Source: Photobacterium piscicola (GTDB lineage: Bacteria > Pseudomonadota > Gammaproteobacteria > Enterobacterales > Vibrionaceae). Taken from it: a DNA stretch of 64,000 nucleotides. Position numbers and translations under genes: made by a program. The notes below the pieces were generated by a model that did no database searches, had not been told where the DNA came from, and saw only the letters and a program-made list of their open reading frames with translations. Below are positions 8,223-17,295 of the stretch, piece by piece. The DNA is taken from assembly GCF_900166965.1 (NCBI RefSeq), contig NZ_FUZI01000001.1:372001-436000 (forward strand), written 5' to 3'. Numbering within the stretch: the stretch's first letter is position 1; each line of letters starts with the position of its first letter.

Positions 8223-9268
8223 TAAAAACGCCCCCCTTTTTTAATGATCAGATAAATAAAGAAAGGAATACCGATGATCGACATCACGACGGTTAATGGC
8301 AAAATAATACCGGGCATAATGCTTTTACTAGCAATAGAAGCAAGCTCAAGCAATACTGCGCCAACAAGGAAGGAGGCGGGTAGGAAGTAACGTTGATCTT
8401 CGCCTAATACCATACGGGCAATATGAGGAGCAACCAGCCCAACAAAACCAACAGCCCCCACAAATGAAACTGCTAGCGATGTGATGACAGAGACTAATAA
8501 TAGCGTTTTGATACGTAAGCGTTTAACGTTTACTCCCATTGCTTGAGCACGTTCATGACCAATTTTAAGGGTGGATAATTGCCAAGCATCTTTCATCATG
8601 ATGACCAATACAATCGGTAATACGATCGCAAGTACGGTAATTTTGGCCCAACTGCCGCGATCAAGTGATCCCATTTGCCAAAACACTAATGTTTGTAATT
8701 GGGTTTCACTAGCAACGTATTGCATCATGGTCAGTAAACTGTCGTAGGCAAACATTAACGCAATACCAAAGAGCATTACGCCTTCAATTGAAATTCGTTT
8801 TACTGATGAAATAGCGGCAATTAAAAAGGTGGTTAATAAGCACATAATAAATGCCATTAACGCTATTTGATACTGTGGTGGAATGAAGGGAATCGCAATA
8901 GCGTTCGTGATCACTAATGATGCCCCAAACCCCGCGGCGGCTGAAACGCCAAAAGTATAGGGATCGGCAAGGGGGTTGTTCAATGTGGTTTGCATTTGTG
9001 CGCCAGCTAAGGCTAAAGCACCACCGATTAATGGTGCCATTAACGCCATGGGCATTCGAATATCCCAGACAATAATTTTACTGGCAATATCACTGGTTTG
9101 AGGATGGATCAATGCGTGGATAACTTGAGTAAAACTTAGCCCTTGTGAGCCAATGAAAATATCCGCAATAACACAAATAATACTGAGTACAAAAAAAACA
9201 GCTAAGGCCACTTTTTTGTTACGGTTACGAATGTTATGAGTGTTTAACTCCAGTAGAATTGAGGTCAT
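8222..9268 (-). CDS. FecCD-family ABC transporter permease
   Basis: A 348-residue inner-membrane permease with many hydrophobic helices. Typical family segments are present: PRxxxALL-like MPMALMAPLIGGALALAGAQ near 75-94, NPLADPYTFGVSAAAGFGAS near 98-117, and the C-terminal GFVGLVAPHIARMVLGEDQR near 275-294 that contacts the ATPase. Only one permease gene exists, so it should act as a homodimer as in BtuC/HmuU. It overlaps by one base with both the upstream binding protein and the downstream ATPase genes. Confidence 0.92.
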   Translation of the reverse strand: MTSILLELNTHNIRNRNKKVALAVFFVLSIICVIADIFIGSQGLSFTQVIHALIHPQTSDIASKIIVWDIRMPMALMAPLIGGALALAGAQMQTTLNNPLADPYTFGVSAAAGFGASLVITNAIAIPFIPPQYQIALMAFIMCLLTTFLIAAISSVKRISIEGVMLFGIALMFAYDSLLTMMQYVASETQLQTLVFWQMGSLDRGSWAKITVLAIVLPIVLVIMMKDAWQLSTLKIGHERAQAMGVNVKRLRIKTLLLVSVITSLAVSFVGAVGFVGLVAPHIARMVLGEDQRYFLPASFLVGAVLLELASIASKSIMPGIILPLTVVMSIIGIPFFIYLIIKKGGRF

Positions 9269-10419
9269 TACTGCATAGCCTTAAAGTTATTCTGACCAAA
9301 ATCACCACTGATTGTGCGATGACCAAATTGCTTATTCATTTCTTCAAAGGTCTGTTCTGGATTTAGATTTTTAAATACGTTGGGGTGGATCCATTTAGCA
9401 AAGTATTCCATGGCGACTAAGTTATACGGTGAGTTATAAAATGGCATATAAATCGAATAAACATCTTTGGTTTGATAAGCACTGACAGCTTGTAACCAAT
9501 TACGATCCATTAATGCTGATGTGGCTATTTTTATCGCGGTGGGGTTAGGGGTGTAACCTAATGGAATGCCATGCGTTGGCTGACCCTTATCATTAATCCA
9601 GCCAGTGGTTTGCATAATATAAACATCAGGTTGAGCTGTGATCACTGTTTCTGGTGACATTTGCCCAGTTACTGCGCCTTTTAGTGGTTTATCTGCAATA
9701 TTAATCGCTTTTAAGAACGGAATATAAGCCCCCATATTACCGCCTGCAAATGTGCGACAACAGGAATCGCTGTAACCGGCCGCCCGCTCAATAAAGACCT
9801 TTTTGGGCTTCAGATTGGGGGATTGGGCTAATGCTTGCTCAATATTGGCAATATGAGTGAGGTAATAATGAGCAAATGCTTGTCCTTGCGCCTCTCGACC
9901 GACGGCTTTCGCTACTGTTTCAACCGATTTTACAGTGTTCTTAATTGGATTTTCACGAAAATCAACCGCGATAACTTTAATGCCCGCTGCGTTTAATTTT
10001 TTTAATAAACCGTTATCTTGTGCCAATTTAATATTGGAGAGATCAACGATAAATAAATCAGGTTTTGGTTTTAAATTAATGAACCGTTCAGCATCAAATT
10101 CACCTGATTTTATCAACCCAATTTTAGGTACATGCTTGAGTGAAGGATATTGTTTGATGTAGTTGGCATACATACTGGGTGCAGAAAACTGCATATCATC
10201 GCGTGCAGCAACGAGGTGTTTGGCTGCATTTTGTTGATAAATAATTTCAAGTAAAGGAAAAATACGGCTAGTTGAGAGAGCAATATTTTGTGGCTGGTGG
10301 TCAAAGGTAGTAGCACGCCCGGCCACATCAGTTACGGTAATAGGATAAGCGGCTGCAAAAGAGTTTAATGACCAAAAAGTAGCAGCACAAAGTGTAAGGA
10401 TTTTTAGTTTAGTTCTCAT
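9268..10419 (-). CDS. Periplasmic substrate-binding protein of the Fur-linked ABC importer
   Basis: A 383-residue type III (FecB/BtuF-like) binding protein. A Sec signal peptide ends near FAAA|YPI. Domain features are the first lobe strand YPITVTDVAGRATTFDHQP, KPDLFIVDLS, and the later QPDVYIMQTTGW. A conspicuous Cys-Cys pair (DSCCRTFAGGNMGAY) sits near residue 218. It is longer than FhuD-type proteins. The ATG at 10419 is preferred over an upstream GTG, with GTGGG as a weak ribosome binding site. It is the first gene of a three-gene coupled operon. Iron-siderophore or heme cargo is inferred from the Fur-like site only. Confidence 0.88.
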   Translation of the reverse strand: MRTKLKILTLCAATFWSLNSFAAAYPITVTDVAGRATTFDHQPQNIALSTSRIFPLLEIIYQQNAAKHLVAARDDMQFSAPSMYANYIKQYPSLKHVPKIGLIKSGEFDAERFINLKPKPDLFIVDLSNIKLAQDNGLLKKLNAAGIKVIAVDFRENPIKNTVKSVETVAKAVGREAQGQAFAHYYLTHIANIEQALAQSPNLKPKKVFIERAAGYSDSCCRTFAGGNMGAYIPFLKAINIADKPLKGAVTGQMSPETVITAQPDVYIMQTTGWINDKGQPTHGIPLGYTPNPTAIKIATSALMDRNWLQAVSAYQTKDVYSIYMPFYNSPYNLVAMEYFAKWIHPNVFKNLNPEQTFEEMNKQFGHRTISGDFGQNNFKAMQ

Positions 10420-10451
10420 AATGATACCCACAGAGAATGATTTTTGTGAAT

Positions 10452-10470
10452 ACTAATGAGAATAATTATT
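10452..10470. promoter_or_regulatory. Fur-box-like site upstream of the ABC importer
   Basis: The 19-mer containing TAATGAGAATAATTATT agrees with the Fur consensus GATAATGATAATCATTATC at about 14 of 19 positions. It lies about 35 bp upstream of the binding-protein ATG, where a repressor would cover the promoter. Iron repression of the operon is inferred. Confidence 0.65.
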
Positions 10471-10717
10471 ATTTTGAACTGTGATAAATGCAAACTTACA
10501 ATGCAAATATAAATGATTTCGATTACTATTTGCGTGTTGGTGATGTAAATTGCATGAAATTGGTATAAATGATTTGAGATTTAGGTCGCAATATGAAAAA
10601 GTCGGAGTACTTGTTTTTATCAATCAAAAAACATAACAATATTGATTATAATAAAGTTATTAACCATTACATGCCTTAATGCTCAGCAGTAATGAGAGAT
10701 AACAAGGAGGAACGGCT

Positions 10718-11419
10718 ATGTCATTAGTTATACCAATGGTTATCTTTATGCAGCAACATTTAGTCGCTGAAGGCAGTACACTTGTTGCAAAAAAAATGCA
10801 GTATGATCTTAACAGTCGACAACTCTTTTATGGTGTTAGTCCTGAAAAACGTCATAAAATATTTCAATTAGCGATTACGCATACCAGTATTGATAATATT
10901 GAAAACTACCATCGCTTATTATTGTGGTTATGGTCTGGGGTTTATCGAGAAGAACGCTATTTAGCATTAGATGCTGGAGAGTATTATCTTGAATATCAAA
11001 CGCTCGCTTCTTTTGATGTGTATCTTGAAATGTTAGAAACGGCGGATAATGTTGATACATTAGATCGTCTTGTGACTAACTTAATAGGTAAGGTGATACA
11101 GCAAGACAAAAATTTAGAACGTTATCTTATTCAATGGCGTGAGTCTGACAGTGTTTGGCTAAAAAGAGCGTCAGTATTAGCGCATTTACATCATAAACAA
11201 CACACAAATACGACGCTTCTCAGTGAGACAATTTTATTTCTAGCGGCTGATAAATCACAGTTAGTACAACAAGCGATGGGACAAGTGTTAAATGCTTATC
11301 GTGACGTTAATACGGTTTTTGTTGATAACTTCATAACAAATAATATGACCCGTTTAACGCCACTTTGCCAACGTGAAGCAAGAAAACTCACAATGATGGT
11401 AAATAATACAGTTGAATAA
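10718..11419 (+). CDS. AlkD-like DNA alkylation repair family protein
   Basis: This 233-residue all-helical protein resembles the AlkC/AlkD HEAT-repeat family, whose members excise bulky or cationic alkylated bases without flipping them. Recognisable pieces are WLWSGVYREERYLALDAGEYY (the family's W..S..REER.xA helix) near 66-86, and SVWLKRASVLAHLHHKQ near 144-160 (the W.(K/R)R..(I/V)(L/A).L helix). A strong AAGGAGG lies seven bases before the ATG. A terminator hairpin follows at 11488-11527. The family call is moderately sure; activity is not. Confidence 0.72.
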   Translation: MSLVIPMVIFMQQHLVAEGSTLVAKKMQYDLNSRQLFYGVSPEKRHKIFQLAITHTSIDNIENYHRLLLWLWSGVYREERYLALDAGEYYLEYQTLASFDVYLEMLETADNVDTLDRLVTNLIGKVIQQDKNLERYLIQWRESDSVWLKRASVLAHLHHKQHTNTTLLSETILFLAADKSQLVQQAMGQVLNAYRDVNTVFVDNFITNNMTRLTPLCQREARKLTMMVNNTVE

Positions 11420-11487
11420 AATTACCGGTGTTTAGATGCTTGTTGCTATCTATATTGATCTTTTTTTGCTACAACACTTAGCGTAAG

Positions 11488-11527
11488 TAATGCCTATTCA
11501 TTAATGAGTAGGCGTTATGGTTTTTTA
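11488..11527 (+). terminator. Intrinsic terminator after the AlkD-like gene
   Basis: A nearly perfect 14-bp inverted repeat (11488-11501 with 11504-11517, two G-T pairs) is followed by GGTTTTTT. The ATG at 11504 lies inside this hairpin, which argues against using it as the start of the methyltransferase. Confidence 0.7.
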
Positions 11528-11548
11528 ATGTTTAGTGTGGGTTTTTCA

Positions 11549-12208
11549 ATGCAATTATATCAACAAGATGCCGTCGAGTGGCTGTCTTCATTAGCCGATA
11601 ATAGTATCGATCTTTTGATCACTGATCCTCCGTATGAGTCGTTAGAAAAGCATCGTAAAATTGGTACAACCACGCGGCTAAAAAATAGCAAGTCTTCAAG
11701 TAATCAGTGGTTTGATATTTTCCCTAATCAACGATTTCAAATACTATTAGAACACGCTTATCGTGTTTTAAAGCCTAATAGCCACTTCTATCTTTTTTGT
11801 GACCAAGAAACCATGTTTTATATTAAGCCTATTGCAGAGCAAGTTGGGTTTAAGTTTTGGAAACCGATTGTATGGGATAAAGTCGCAATAGGAATGGGAT
11901 ACCATTATCGAGCTCGTTATGAATTTATTCTTTTCTTTGAAAAAGGTAAGCGTAAATTATCTAATTTATCTATTCCTGATGTGCTTGAATTTAAACGTGT
12001 TTATCGTGGCTATCCAACAGAAAAACCAGTGCCTTTGATCGCAACGTTAATCGAACAAAGCTCAGTTATTGGTGATGTTGTCGCTGATCCCTTTTTTGGT
12101 TCGGGTTCAACGTTAGTTGCCGCGCAACAATTACAACGTCAAGCATGGGGTAATGATATATCAGATGCTGCGCACCAACATTTGCGTAGTCGAGTACAGC
12201 CAACATGA
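11549..12208 (+). CDS. Orphan beta-class DNA methyltransferase (N6-adenine or N4-cytosine)
   Basis: An S-adenosylmethionine-dependent, probably site-specific DNA methyltransferase. Motif order is beta class: the catalytic DPPY (ITDPPYES) at 26-29 comes first, and the SAM-binding motif DPFFGSGST lies near the C terminus. The 219-residue form begins MQLYQQDAVEWL, the usual start of this family. Upstream ATGs at 11504 and 11528 would add residues from inside or next to the preceding terminator. No restriction endonuclease gene is adjacent, so it is either a solitary regulatory methylase or a defence remnant. Target sequence unknown. Confidence 0.87.
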   Translation: MQLYQQDAVEWLSSLADNSIDLLITDPPYESLEKHRKIGTTTRLKNSKSSSNQWFDIFPNQRFQILLEHAYRVLKPNSHFYLFCDQETMFYIKPIAEQVGFKFWKPIVWDKVAIGMGYHYRARYEFILFFEKGKRKLSNLSIPDVLEFKRVYRGYPTEKPVPLIATLIEQSSVIGDVVADPFFGSGSTLVAAQQLQRQAWGNDISDAAHQHLRSRVQPT

Positions 12209-12262
12209 TAGTGGTTGGTTGATTTAGGCGATTGATTGTGATTGTTGGTAAGGGGGCAGTAA

Positions 12263-13195
12263 ATGAAGAACTTTGATATAAATTTATTACGTATATTAAA
12301 TGTGTTGTTGGAAGAACAAAGTGTTACAGCTACTGCAGCACGACTTCACCTTAGTCAATCAGCAGTAAGTAAACAGTTAGCAAAATTACGTCAAACCTTT
12401 GCCGATCCTTTATTTGAACGAACGCCTTATGGCTTACGGCCAACGCCGAAAGCGCTTTCATTGTCTGATTCTGTTTATGACATTTTACAACAAATTAATC
12501 AGCTAACACGTGCAGAGCTATTTGATCCAGCACTTAGTCAGCGTCAATTTCATATTGATTTAGTCGAAACGGCATACTCATTAACATACCCTCGGTTTAT
12601 GCCGCAGATGCTACAGCAAGCCCCTGATATTAGTCTAACCAGTCAAACATGGAATGATGATAGTTTGCAGCGCTTACTTCGCTGTGAAATTGATTTCGGA
12701 ATTGGTATTTTTGAGTGGGATGAACGTTCATCCAGTCATTATCGTAATGTACCCTCATCGTTAAATTATATTGAGCTAGCACGTGATTATCCGGTGTGCT
12801 TAATGCGTAAAGGACATCCGGCGTTGAGTGAGCCTTGGAATTTAGATGCCTTTCTAAAATACCGTCATCTACAAGTTAGCATTGGCGGGTTAAAGCGGTG
12901 GCTACTTGATGAAATTTTAGCACTTGAGAATAAGCAACTCGATAATGCGGTAAATATGACGGATTTTTATGCAGCAGTAAAACTCTGCGAACAAAGTGAT
13001 CTCTTTATGTGCTACCCCTCAGCGGCAGTATTAGCAAGGATAGATGAAACAGAGCTTGTTAGTCGTCCTATTCCGATTGAACTTGAGCCTGGTGGTTACT
13101 TATTATTATGGAATAAACATTTTGATTTGGATCCTAGCCATCAATGGTTACGACAACTTATCACTAATGGAGCTAACGTTAGCTTGAAAAAATAA
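12263..13195 (+). CDS. LysR-type transcriptional regulator
   Basis: A 310-residue regulator. The N-terminal winged helix-turn-helix (residues 4-62) shows the family pattern: LLRILNVLLEEQSVTATAAR, then LSQSAVSKQLAKLR, then DPLFERTPYGLRPTPKAL. The remainder is the periplasmic-binding-protein-like inducer domain. A strong purine-rich GGGGGC lies upstream of the ATG. Neither neighbour is divergent, so the usual LysR target clue is missing. The closest family resemblance is to NodD/LeuO-like regulators, without assigning an effector. Confidence 0.92.
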   Translation: MKNFDINLLRILNVLLEEQSVTATAARLHLSQSAVSKQLAKLRQTFADPLFERTPYGLRPTPKALSLSDSVYDILQQINQLTRAELFDPALSQRQFHIDLVETAYSLTYPRFMPQMLQQAPDISLTSQTWNDDSLQRLLRCEIDFGIGIFEWDERSSSHYRNVPSSLNYIELARDYPVCLMRKGHPALSEPWNLDAFLKYRHLQVSIGGLKRWLLDEILALENKQLDNAVNMTDFYAAVKLCEQSDLFMCYPSAAVLARIDETELVSRPIPIELEPGGYLLLWNKHFDLDPSHQWLRQLITNGANVSLKK

Positions 13196-13320
13196 AGGAT
13201 CACAAATGAAAATTCATTGCTCATGTTTTATAATCGAAGAGGCTAGTATATTAACCTTAATGGCGTATCGTATTTAAATATAGTGTAGAGATTATATTTA
13301 AATAATAAAGGATGGTTATT

Positions 13321-13566
13321 ATGTTACCTGAAGATAAAAAACTATTAGATCAAATGTTGACTCTTGAAGGTAAGGATCTTACGCGGTTAACGGCGGCGGA
13401 AAAAAAGATTTTTGATACATTTAAAGCGCGCGAGTATGAATTTGGCGTGAGTATTGATGTCGCCACTGAAGCACCTATTGGCGATTTAGGCCAAGGCACA
13501 TCTGAATATGATATCAATGAGCAAGAAAAGCATTATCCTCGTGAAATTATTATTAAACAAGATTGA
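13321..13566 (+). CDS. Small acidic hypothetical protein (81 aa)
   Basis: A short soluble protein with no recognised family. The N-terminal half is helical and charged (LPEDKKLLDQMLTLEGKDLT, AAEKKIFDTFKAREYEFGV); the C-terminal half is acidic and less structured. The AAAGGA at about 13309 is well spaced for the ATG at 13321; the ATG at 13312 overlaps that ribosome binding site. A hairpin at 13574-13599 follows directly, so the gene looks like a complete transcription unit. Confidence 0.65.
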   Translation: MLPEDKKLLDQMLTLEGKDLTRLTAAEKKIFDTFKAREYEFGVSIDVATEAPIGDLGQGTSEYDINEQEKHYPREIIIKQD

Positions 13567-13573
13567 ATACACG

Positions 13574-13599
13574 TTCTGCCGTTATAGGTAACGGCAGAA
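13574..13599 (+). terminator. Hairpin after the small acidic protein gene
   Basis: A perfect 11-bp stem (13574-13584 with 13589-13599, core TCTGCCGTTA) has a 4-base loop, 8 bp after the stop codon. The following T run is interrupted. Confidence 0.6.
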
Positions 13600-13837
13600 T
13601 AGTTATTTGAATTTTATGAATATTTAATAGTATTAAAAGATTAAATAAAAAATAAGACAATGATTGATTTTTAATTAGTTAAATTGCATTTTGAGCTTAT
13701 TAATCATGATATAAAAATACTATTATTCATTTTGGATTCATCTTTAATGCTTAATATAATAGATATCGAATCTGCTTATTTATAACCACAGTTTTTAATT
13801 TAATTTTAAGTTATGTAAATACGCATGAGAGGTTGAT

Positions 13838-14515
13838 ATGAAACGTTTAGCGATGGCAATCACAGGTATTGTAGCCGTTACTTGTCTAAGTACTGCTGCA
13901 TGGGCTGACACCAGTATCCAAACGATTAAAGTATATGAAAACCCAAGTATTACTTCTCCGGTGGTTGAAACCATAAAGTCTGAGATACCATTAATTACCA
14001 TTTATCAAAATAATGGTTGGGAAAAAGTGGGTGATACAACTAATGGTAATACGGGTTGGATCCAAAGTGTCGATCGTCAAATGATAGCAAAAGCGAATAC
14101 TAAGGTTTTACCTGATCAAACGACCAATACTATAAAAACTAAAGATGGTGAGAAGAGTGTAACTAAGGGTGTATTACAAACACCACAAGGTCCATTCCAT
14201 TATGAAATTGTGCAATTTCAAGGCAACAACCATAATCAAAAGGTAGATAAATACCTTTTTGATGCGATGCAGAAGCAACAACTTGACATGAATCAAGCCT
14301 TTGCAAATTCTTGGAATACAATGGGTAGTCCAAATGATTTTAATACCATGCAAGCGAATATGGCGAAGTTAATCCATCAGCAACAACAGCAAATGTTAGC
14401 TATGCAGCAGCAATTTCAGCAAGCTGGAATCACCGCACCCACACAACCAAAATTAAATGCGCATGTGGTAACTAAAGCTGCTGTTGTAACACCAGAAGTT
14501 GTACCAGCTAAATAA
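13838..14515 (+). CDS. Secreted SH3b-domain protein
   Basis: A 225-residue exported protein with a Sec signal peptide (cleavage near WAD/DTS, residues 23-25). Residues 26-80 form a bacterial SH3-like domain: an initial strand IQTIKVYENPSI, SPVVETIKSE, and the closing NNGWEKVGDTTNGNTGWIQS. Such domains bind peptidoglycan or peptides. Then come a linker and a long Gln/Met-rich helix (KLIHQQQQQMLAMQQQFQQA, near 180-200), followed by a low-complexity Ala/Val tail. GAGAGG precedes the ATG. A long hairpin terminator follows. Exact role unknown. Confidence 0.8.
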   Translation: MKRLAMAITGIVAVTCLSTAAWADTSIQTIKVYENPSITSPVVETIKSEIPLITIYQNNGWEKVGDTTNGNTGWIQSVDRQMIAKANTKVLPDQTTNTIKTKDGEKSVTKGVLQTPQGPFHYEIVQFQGNNHNQKVDKYLFDAMQKQQLDMNQAFANSWNTMGSPNDFNTMQANMAKLIHQQQQQMLAMQQQFQQAGITAPTQPKLNAHVVTKAAVVTPEVVPAK

Positions 14516-14533
14516 TATTTAGTTAATGGTATT

Positions 14534-14590
14534 AAAAAGTCGGGTATTTATCTCTAAATTTATAAGAGGTAAATAAGCGGCTTTTTATCT
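14534..14590. terminator. Bidirectional terminator
   Basis: A long inverted repeat pairs AAAAAGTC...TATTTA...CTCT at 14534-14555 with its partner at 14565-14586, with a few mismatches. T runs occur on both strands. It lies between the convergent SH3b gene and the first secreted paralog. Confidence 0.7.
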
Positions 14591-14608
14591 ATTTTATTTT
14601 TATCTATA

Positions 14609-15769
14609 TTAATGCTGAATATTTAAGGAGAAATCACTATTGAATGGTTTTCCTTTTAAGTTTGTTGTTACACGAATAATATTTTCATGCTCAAGTTTAT
14701 GACAGCCGATAGTTGTATTTGCAGAATAAGTAGTCGCACCGCTATTCACTGAACATAATAATTGGAATACGTTGACGTCACCTTCTTTTGGTACGTAAGT
14801 TTCTGGGAAGGTAATATCATAAATACCTTTTGACTGTTTATTTACTGTTATTTGGCCTTCTGCTATATCTGGGCCTTGAGTAACATTCACATAACTAAGA
14901 TCGTTATTATATCTAACGTGAACGGTTACTTCATGCGAAGTGCGTGGGTATACTTTTTGTGGCGGTTTTGGTGGGTTTTTTATATTAATGAAGTCGATTG
15001 GTTGACTGATATCAATACTTTTTATATAAGCGGTGACATTATTTTTTTCGTCAATTCTAAATCCCATCCAAGGGTAGCGATGAGTAATATCGATACTTTC
15101 ATTACTGACTTTGGCCAGAACTAAAGGTTGATCTCTTACGAGATCTGCAATTCTGTCTAATGTATAACTAATTTCTTCACCGTATTTGTTAAGTTCTTCG
15201 TCCGTTGCATTAATGGCCTGATCCCATTCAGTACGTAATACTTGTTGTTCTGCTTCGGTACAGACGGATTGTCCATTAGCATTGATGATTGATTGAGATA
15301 CGGCTTTATCACCAAAAAGATCATCCATATCATCTAAACTAAACTGATCGCGTTCTATTGTGTATTGCTGTATTTTTTTTGTATTGGGTGATTGTCTTAA
15401 TATATAACCACCGACTGCTTCATTATATCGGCGGGAAGAAGATAGTTCTACATATCGAGTACCGCTACAATCAGGTGTTTTATAATAAAATGTATTGGCA
15501 ATGGCACTAATGTCAGCAACCTCTCCCACTATTGGAACGATCTCTCCTTGTCCATTAATAAAGCCATTCCAATTGTCTCGATTAATATTGGCATAACTTC
15601 CATTATCAGTCATATATGGAAAAGCATCACCATCTGATGTATAGCCAATAAAATGGCCATTATGGTCTTGATAATAATTACTATTTTCTGCACTTAATGC
15701 ATGAAGTGAAAAGCTTGCTAAGCTGATATTTATAATAGTCATTAGTATCTGTTTATTTTTTTTATTCAT
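14609..15769 (-). CDS. Secreted protein of unknown family, paralog A of a tandem pair
   Basis: A 386-residue exported protein with a Sec signal peptide (cleavage near LHALSA|ENS). I recognise no family. It closely matches the neighbour at 16111-17295 along its whole length. Shared blocks are SNYYQD near the mature N terminus, RDNWNGFIN, CSGTRYV, the LFGDKAVSQS region, RYPWMGF, and a C-terminal block (YPRTSHEVTVHVRY, SYVNVTQGPDI, QITVNKQS, CSVNSGA, TIGCHKL, IIRVTT, KGKPF, SDFSLN). The C-terminal third is beta-rich and Ig-like in appearance, with paired cysteines. Low-GC codons match the surroundings. Confidence 0.75.
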   Translation of the reverse strand: MNKKNKQILMTIINISLASFSLHALSAENSNYYQDHNGHFIGYTSDGDAFPYMTDNGSYANINRDNWNGFINGQGEIVPIVGEVADISAIANTFYYKTPDCSGTRYVELSSSRRYNEAVGGYILRQSPNTKKIQQYTIERDQFSLDDMDDLFGDKAVSQSIINANGQSVCTEAEQQVLRTEWDQAINATDEELNKYGEEISYTLDRIADLVRDQPLVLAKVSNESIDITHRYPWMGFRIDEKNNVTAYIKSIDISQPIDFINIKNPPKPPQKVYPRTSHEVTVHVRYNNDLSYVNVTQGPDIAEGQITVNKQSKGIYDITFPETYVPKEGDVNVFQLLCSVNSGATTYSANTTIGCHKLEHENIIRVTTNLKGKPFNSDFSLNIQH

Positions 15770-16056
15770 TATGTGTATTCTTATAGGCTGTTAAAAATAA
15801 AGTGTTATAGTCATTTAATGAGCATCGGTACGCATAATTATTATATGTCAATATATTGACGTAGTAGTTGTATTTTACTCTCATTATCTTTCTTTATATT
15901 AACAGTGTGACTATTTTTAGTTATCAAATGTTTTAGAATAATAATTAAGACGAATACTTATGTGGGGGTAATGGGTTATTAATTACTTTATTGCCTGTCT
16001 ATAATGAAGATGTTTAGTTGTAACAAATATAAGAAAATTGAAGATTTACTATCTTT
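15770..16056. other. Gap between the tandem secreted paralogs
   Basis: AT-rich sequence with several in-frame stops on both strands. No small ORF or known site is recognised. It should hold the promoter of paralog A, whose ribosome binding site is weak. Confidence 0.4.
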
Positions 16057-16106
16057 AAAACCTCTTACTTTATTTATCTAAATATAATAGTAAGAGGTTT
16101 TATTTT
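16057..16106. terminator. Terminator of paralog B
   Basis: A 13-bp perfect stem (16057-16069 with 16089-16101, core ACCTCTTACT) lies directly after the minus-strand stop at 16111. A T-rich tail is present on both sides. It separates the transcription units of the two paralogs. Confidence 0.65.
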
Positions 16107-16110
16107 TATA

Positions 16111-17295
16111 TTAACGTTGAAGATTTAATGAAAAATCACTATCAAAAGGTTTTCCTTTATAGTTCGTGGTTACACGAATAATATTATTATTATTTAGTTT
16201 ATGACAACCGATGGTAGTGTTTGCTGCATAAATATCGGCACCGCTATTAACAGAACATAATACTTGGAAAGTATTTACACTACTTTTTTTCGATAAGTAA
16301 TTTTCAGGGAATGAAATATCATAGACGCCTGTTGATTCTTTATTTACTGTTATTTGCGATACAAAAATATCAGGACCTTGGGTAATGTTAACATAACTAA
16401 GATCGCCAGTATAACGAACGTGAGCTGTAACATTATGAGATGTACGTGGGAATGATAACTCTTCAGGTGGCACTGGTGGTGGTGTCTCTCCGAGAATCAG
16501 TTCAATACCATGGCCAAAACGAGCGGCTTTTATATAACCTATAACATTATGATTTTCTTCGATATCAAATCCCATCCAAGGGTAGCGGTTAGTCATATCG
16601 ATACCATCGTCACTAACTTTTCCTAAGACTAAACGATTATTCATTGCTTCTTCAGGGATTGTGTCAATTATATAATCAACTTTCTCGCGATTCGCTTCTA
16701 GTTCTTCTGCTGGCCCATTTTCTACCAAATTTATTGCCCAATCCCACTGATCTCTAAGTTCTTGTTGGTGGGTTTTAGTACAAATAAATTTTCCATTTTC
16801 ATCGATTTTTGATTGAGATACACCTTTATCACCAAACATATCATCACCCACATTATCCATACTAAAGGGTTCATGTGTGACAGTATATTGGGTTATTTTT
16901 TTTGTTGTTGGTGACTCTTTTAATATTTCAGTCTCAAACGGATCTTCGTGATAATAATGATAGAGCTTTAATTTTACATATCGAGTACCAGTACAATCTG
17001 AAGTTTGGTAATAAAAGTCATTTGTAGTGTGATCTACGTCTAAATAGTTTCTGAAAGTCATTATCTGGCCTTTTGTATTTATAAAACCATTCCAATCATC
17101 TCTAGAAATTTGAGCACGATCACCTACCTCTGTCCATGTTGGAAAAAAGTAAGGATCAGTAGTATACCCAATAAAAACTCCGTCATAATCTTGATAATAA
17201 TTGCTGCTAGCTTCAAGGCTTAATGCATTAACTGAAAAGCTAGCTAAACTGATATTTATAATATTAATTAATAATTTCTTATTCATTATTTTCAT
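16111..17295 (-). CDS. Secreted protein of unknown family, paralog B of a tandem pair
   Basis: A 394-residue exported protein with a Sec signal peptide (near VNALS|LEAS). It is paralogous to the protein at 14609-15769: the two share the start NNYYQD-like segment, DDWNGFIN/RDNWNGFIN, C(T/S)GTRYV, DMFGDKGVSQS, RYPWMGF and nearly the whole C-terminal beta-rich block. The middle (residues about 70-130 and 175-215) has diverged, including an acidic stretch EDPFETEILKESP. TATGGA precedes the first ATG; an internal ATG three codons in is possible. The arrangement suggests tandem gene duplication followed by divergence. Function unknown. Confidence 0.75.
   Translation of the reverse strand: MKIMNKKLLINIINISLASFSVNALSLEASSNYYQDYDGVFIGYTTDPYFFPTWTEVGDRAQISRDDWNGFINTKGQIMTFRNYLDVDHTTNDFYYQTSDCTGTRYVKLKLYHYYHEDPFETEILKESPTTKKITQYTVTHEPFSMDNVGDDMFGDKGVSQSKIDENGKFICTKTHQQELRDQWDWAINLVENGPAEELEANREKVDYIIDTIPEEAMNNRLVLGKVSDDGIDMTNRYPWMGFDIEENHNVIGYIKAARFGHGIELILGETPPPVPPEELSFPRTSHNVTAHVRYTGDLSYVNITQGPDIFVSQITVNKESTGVYDISFPENYLSKKSSVNTFQVLCSVNSGADIYAANTTIGCHKLNNNNIIRVTTNYKGKPFDSDFSLNLQR

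Noticed and set aside
11549..12208. Restriction-modification system
   Set aside because: Only the methyltransferase is present; neither neighbour resembles an endonuclease.
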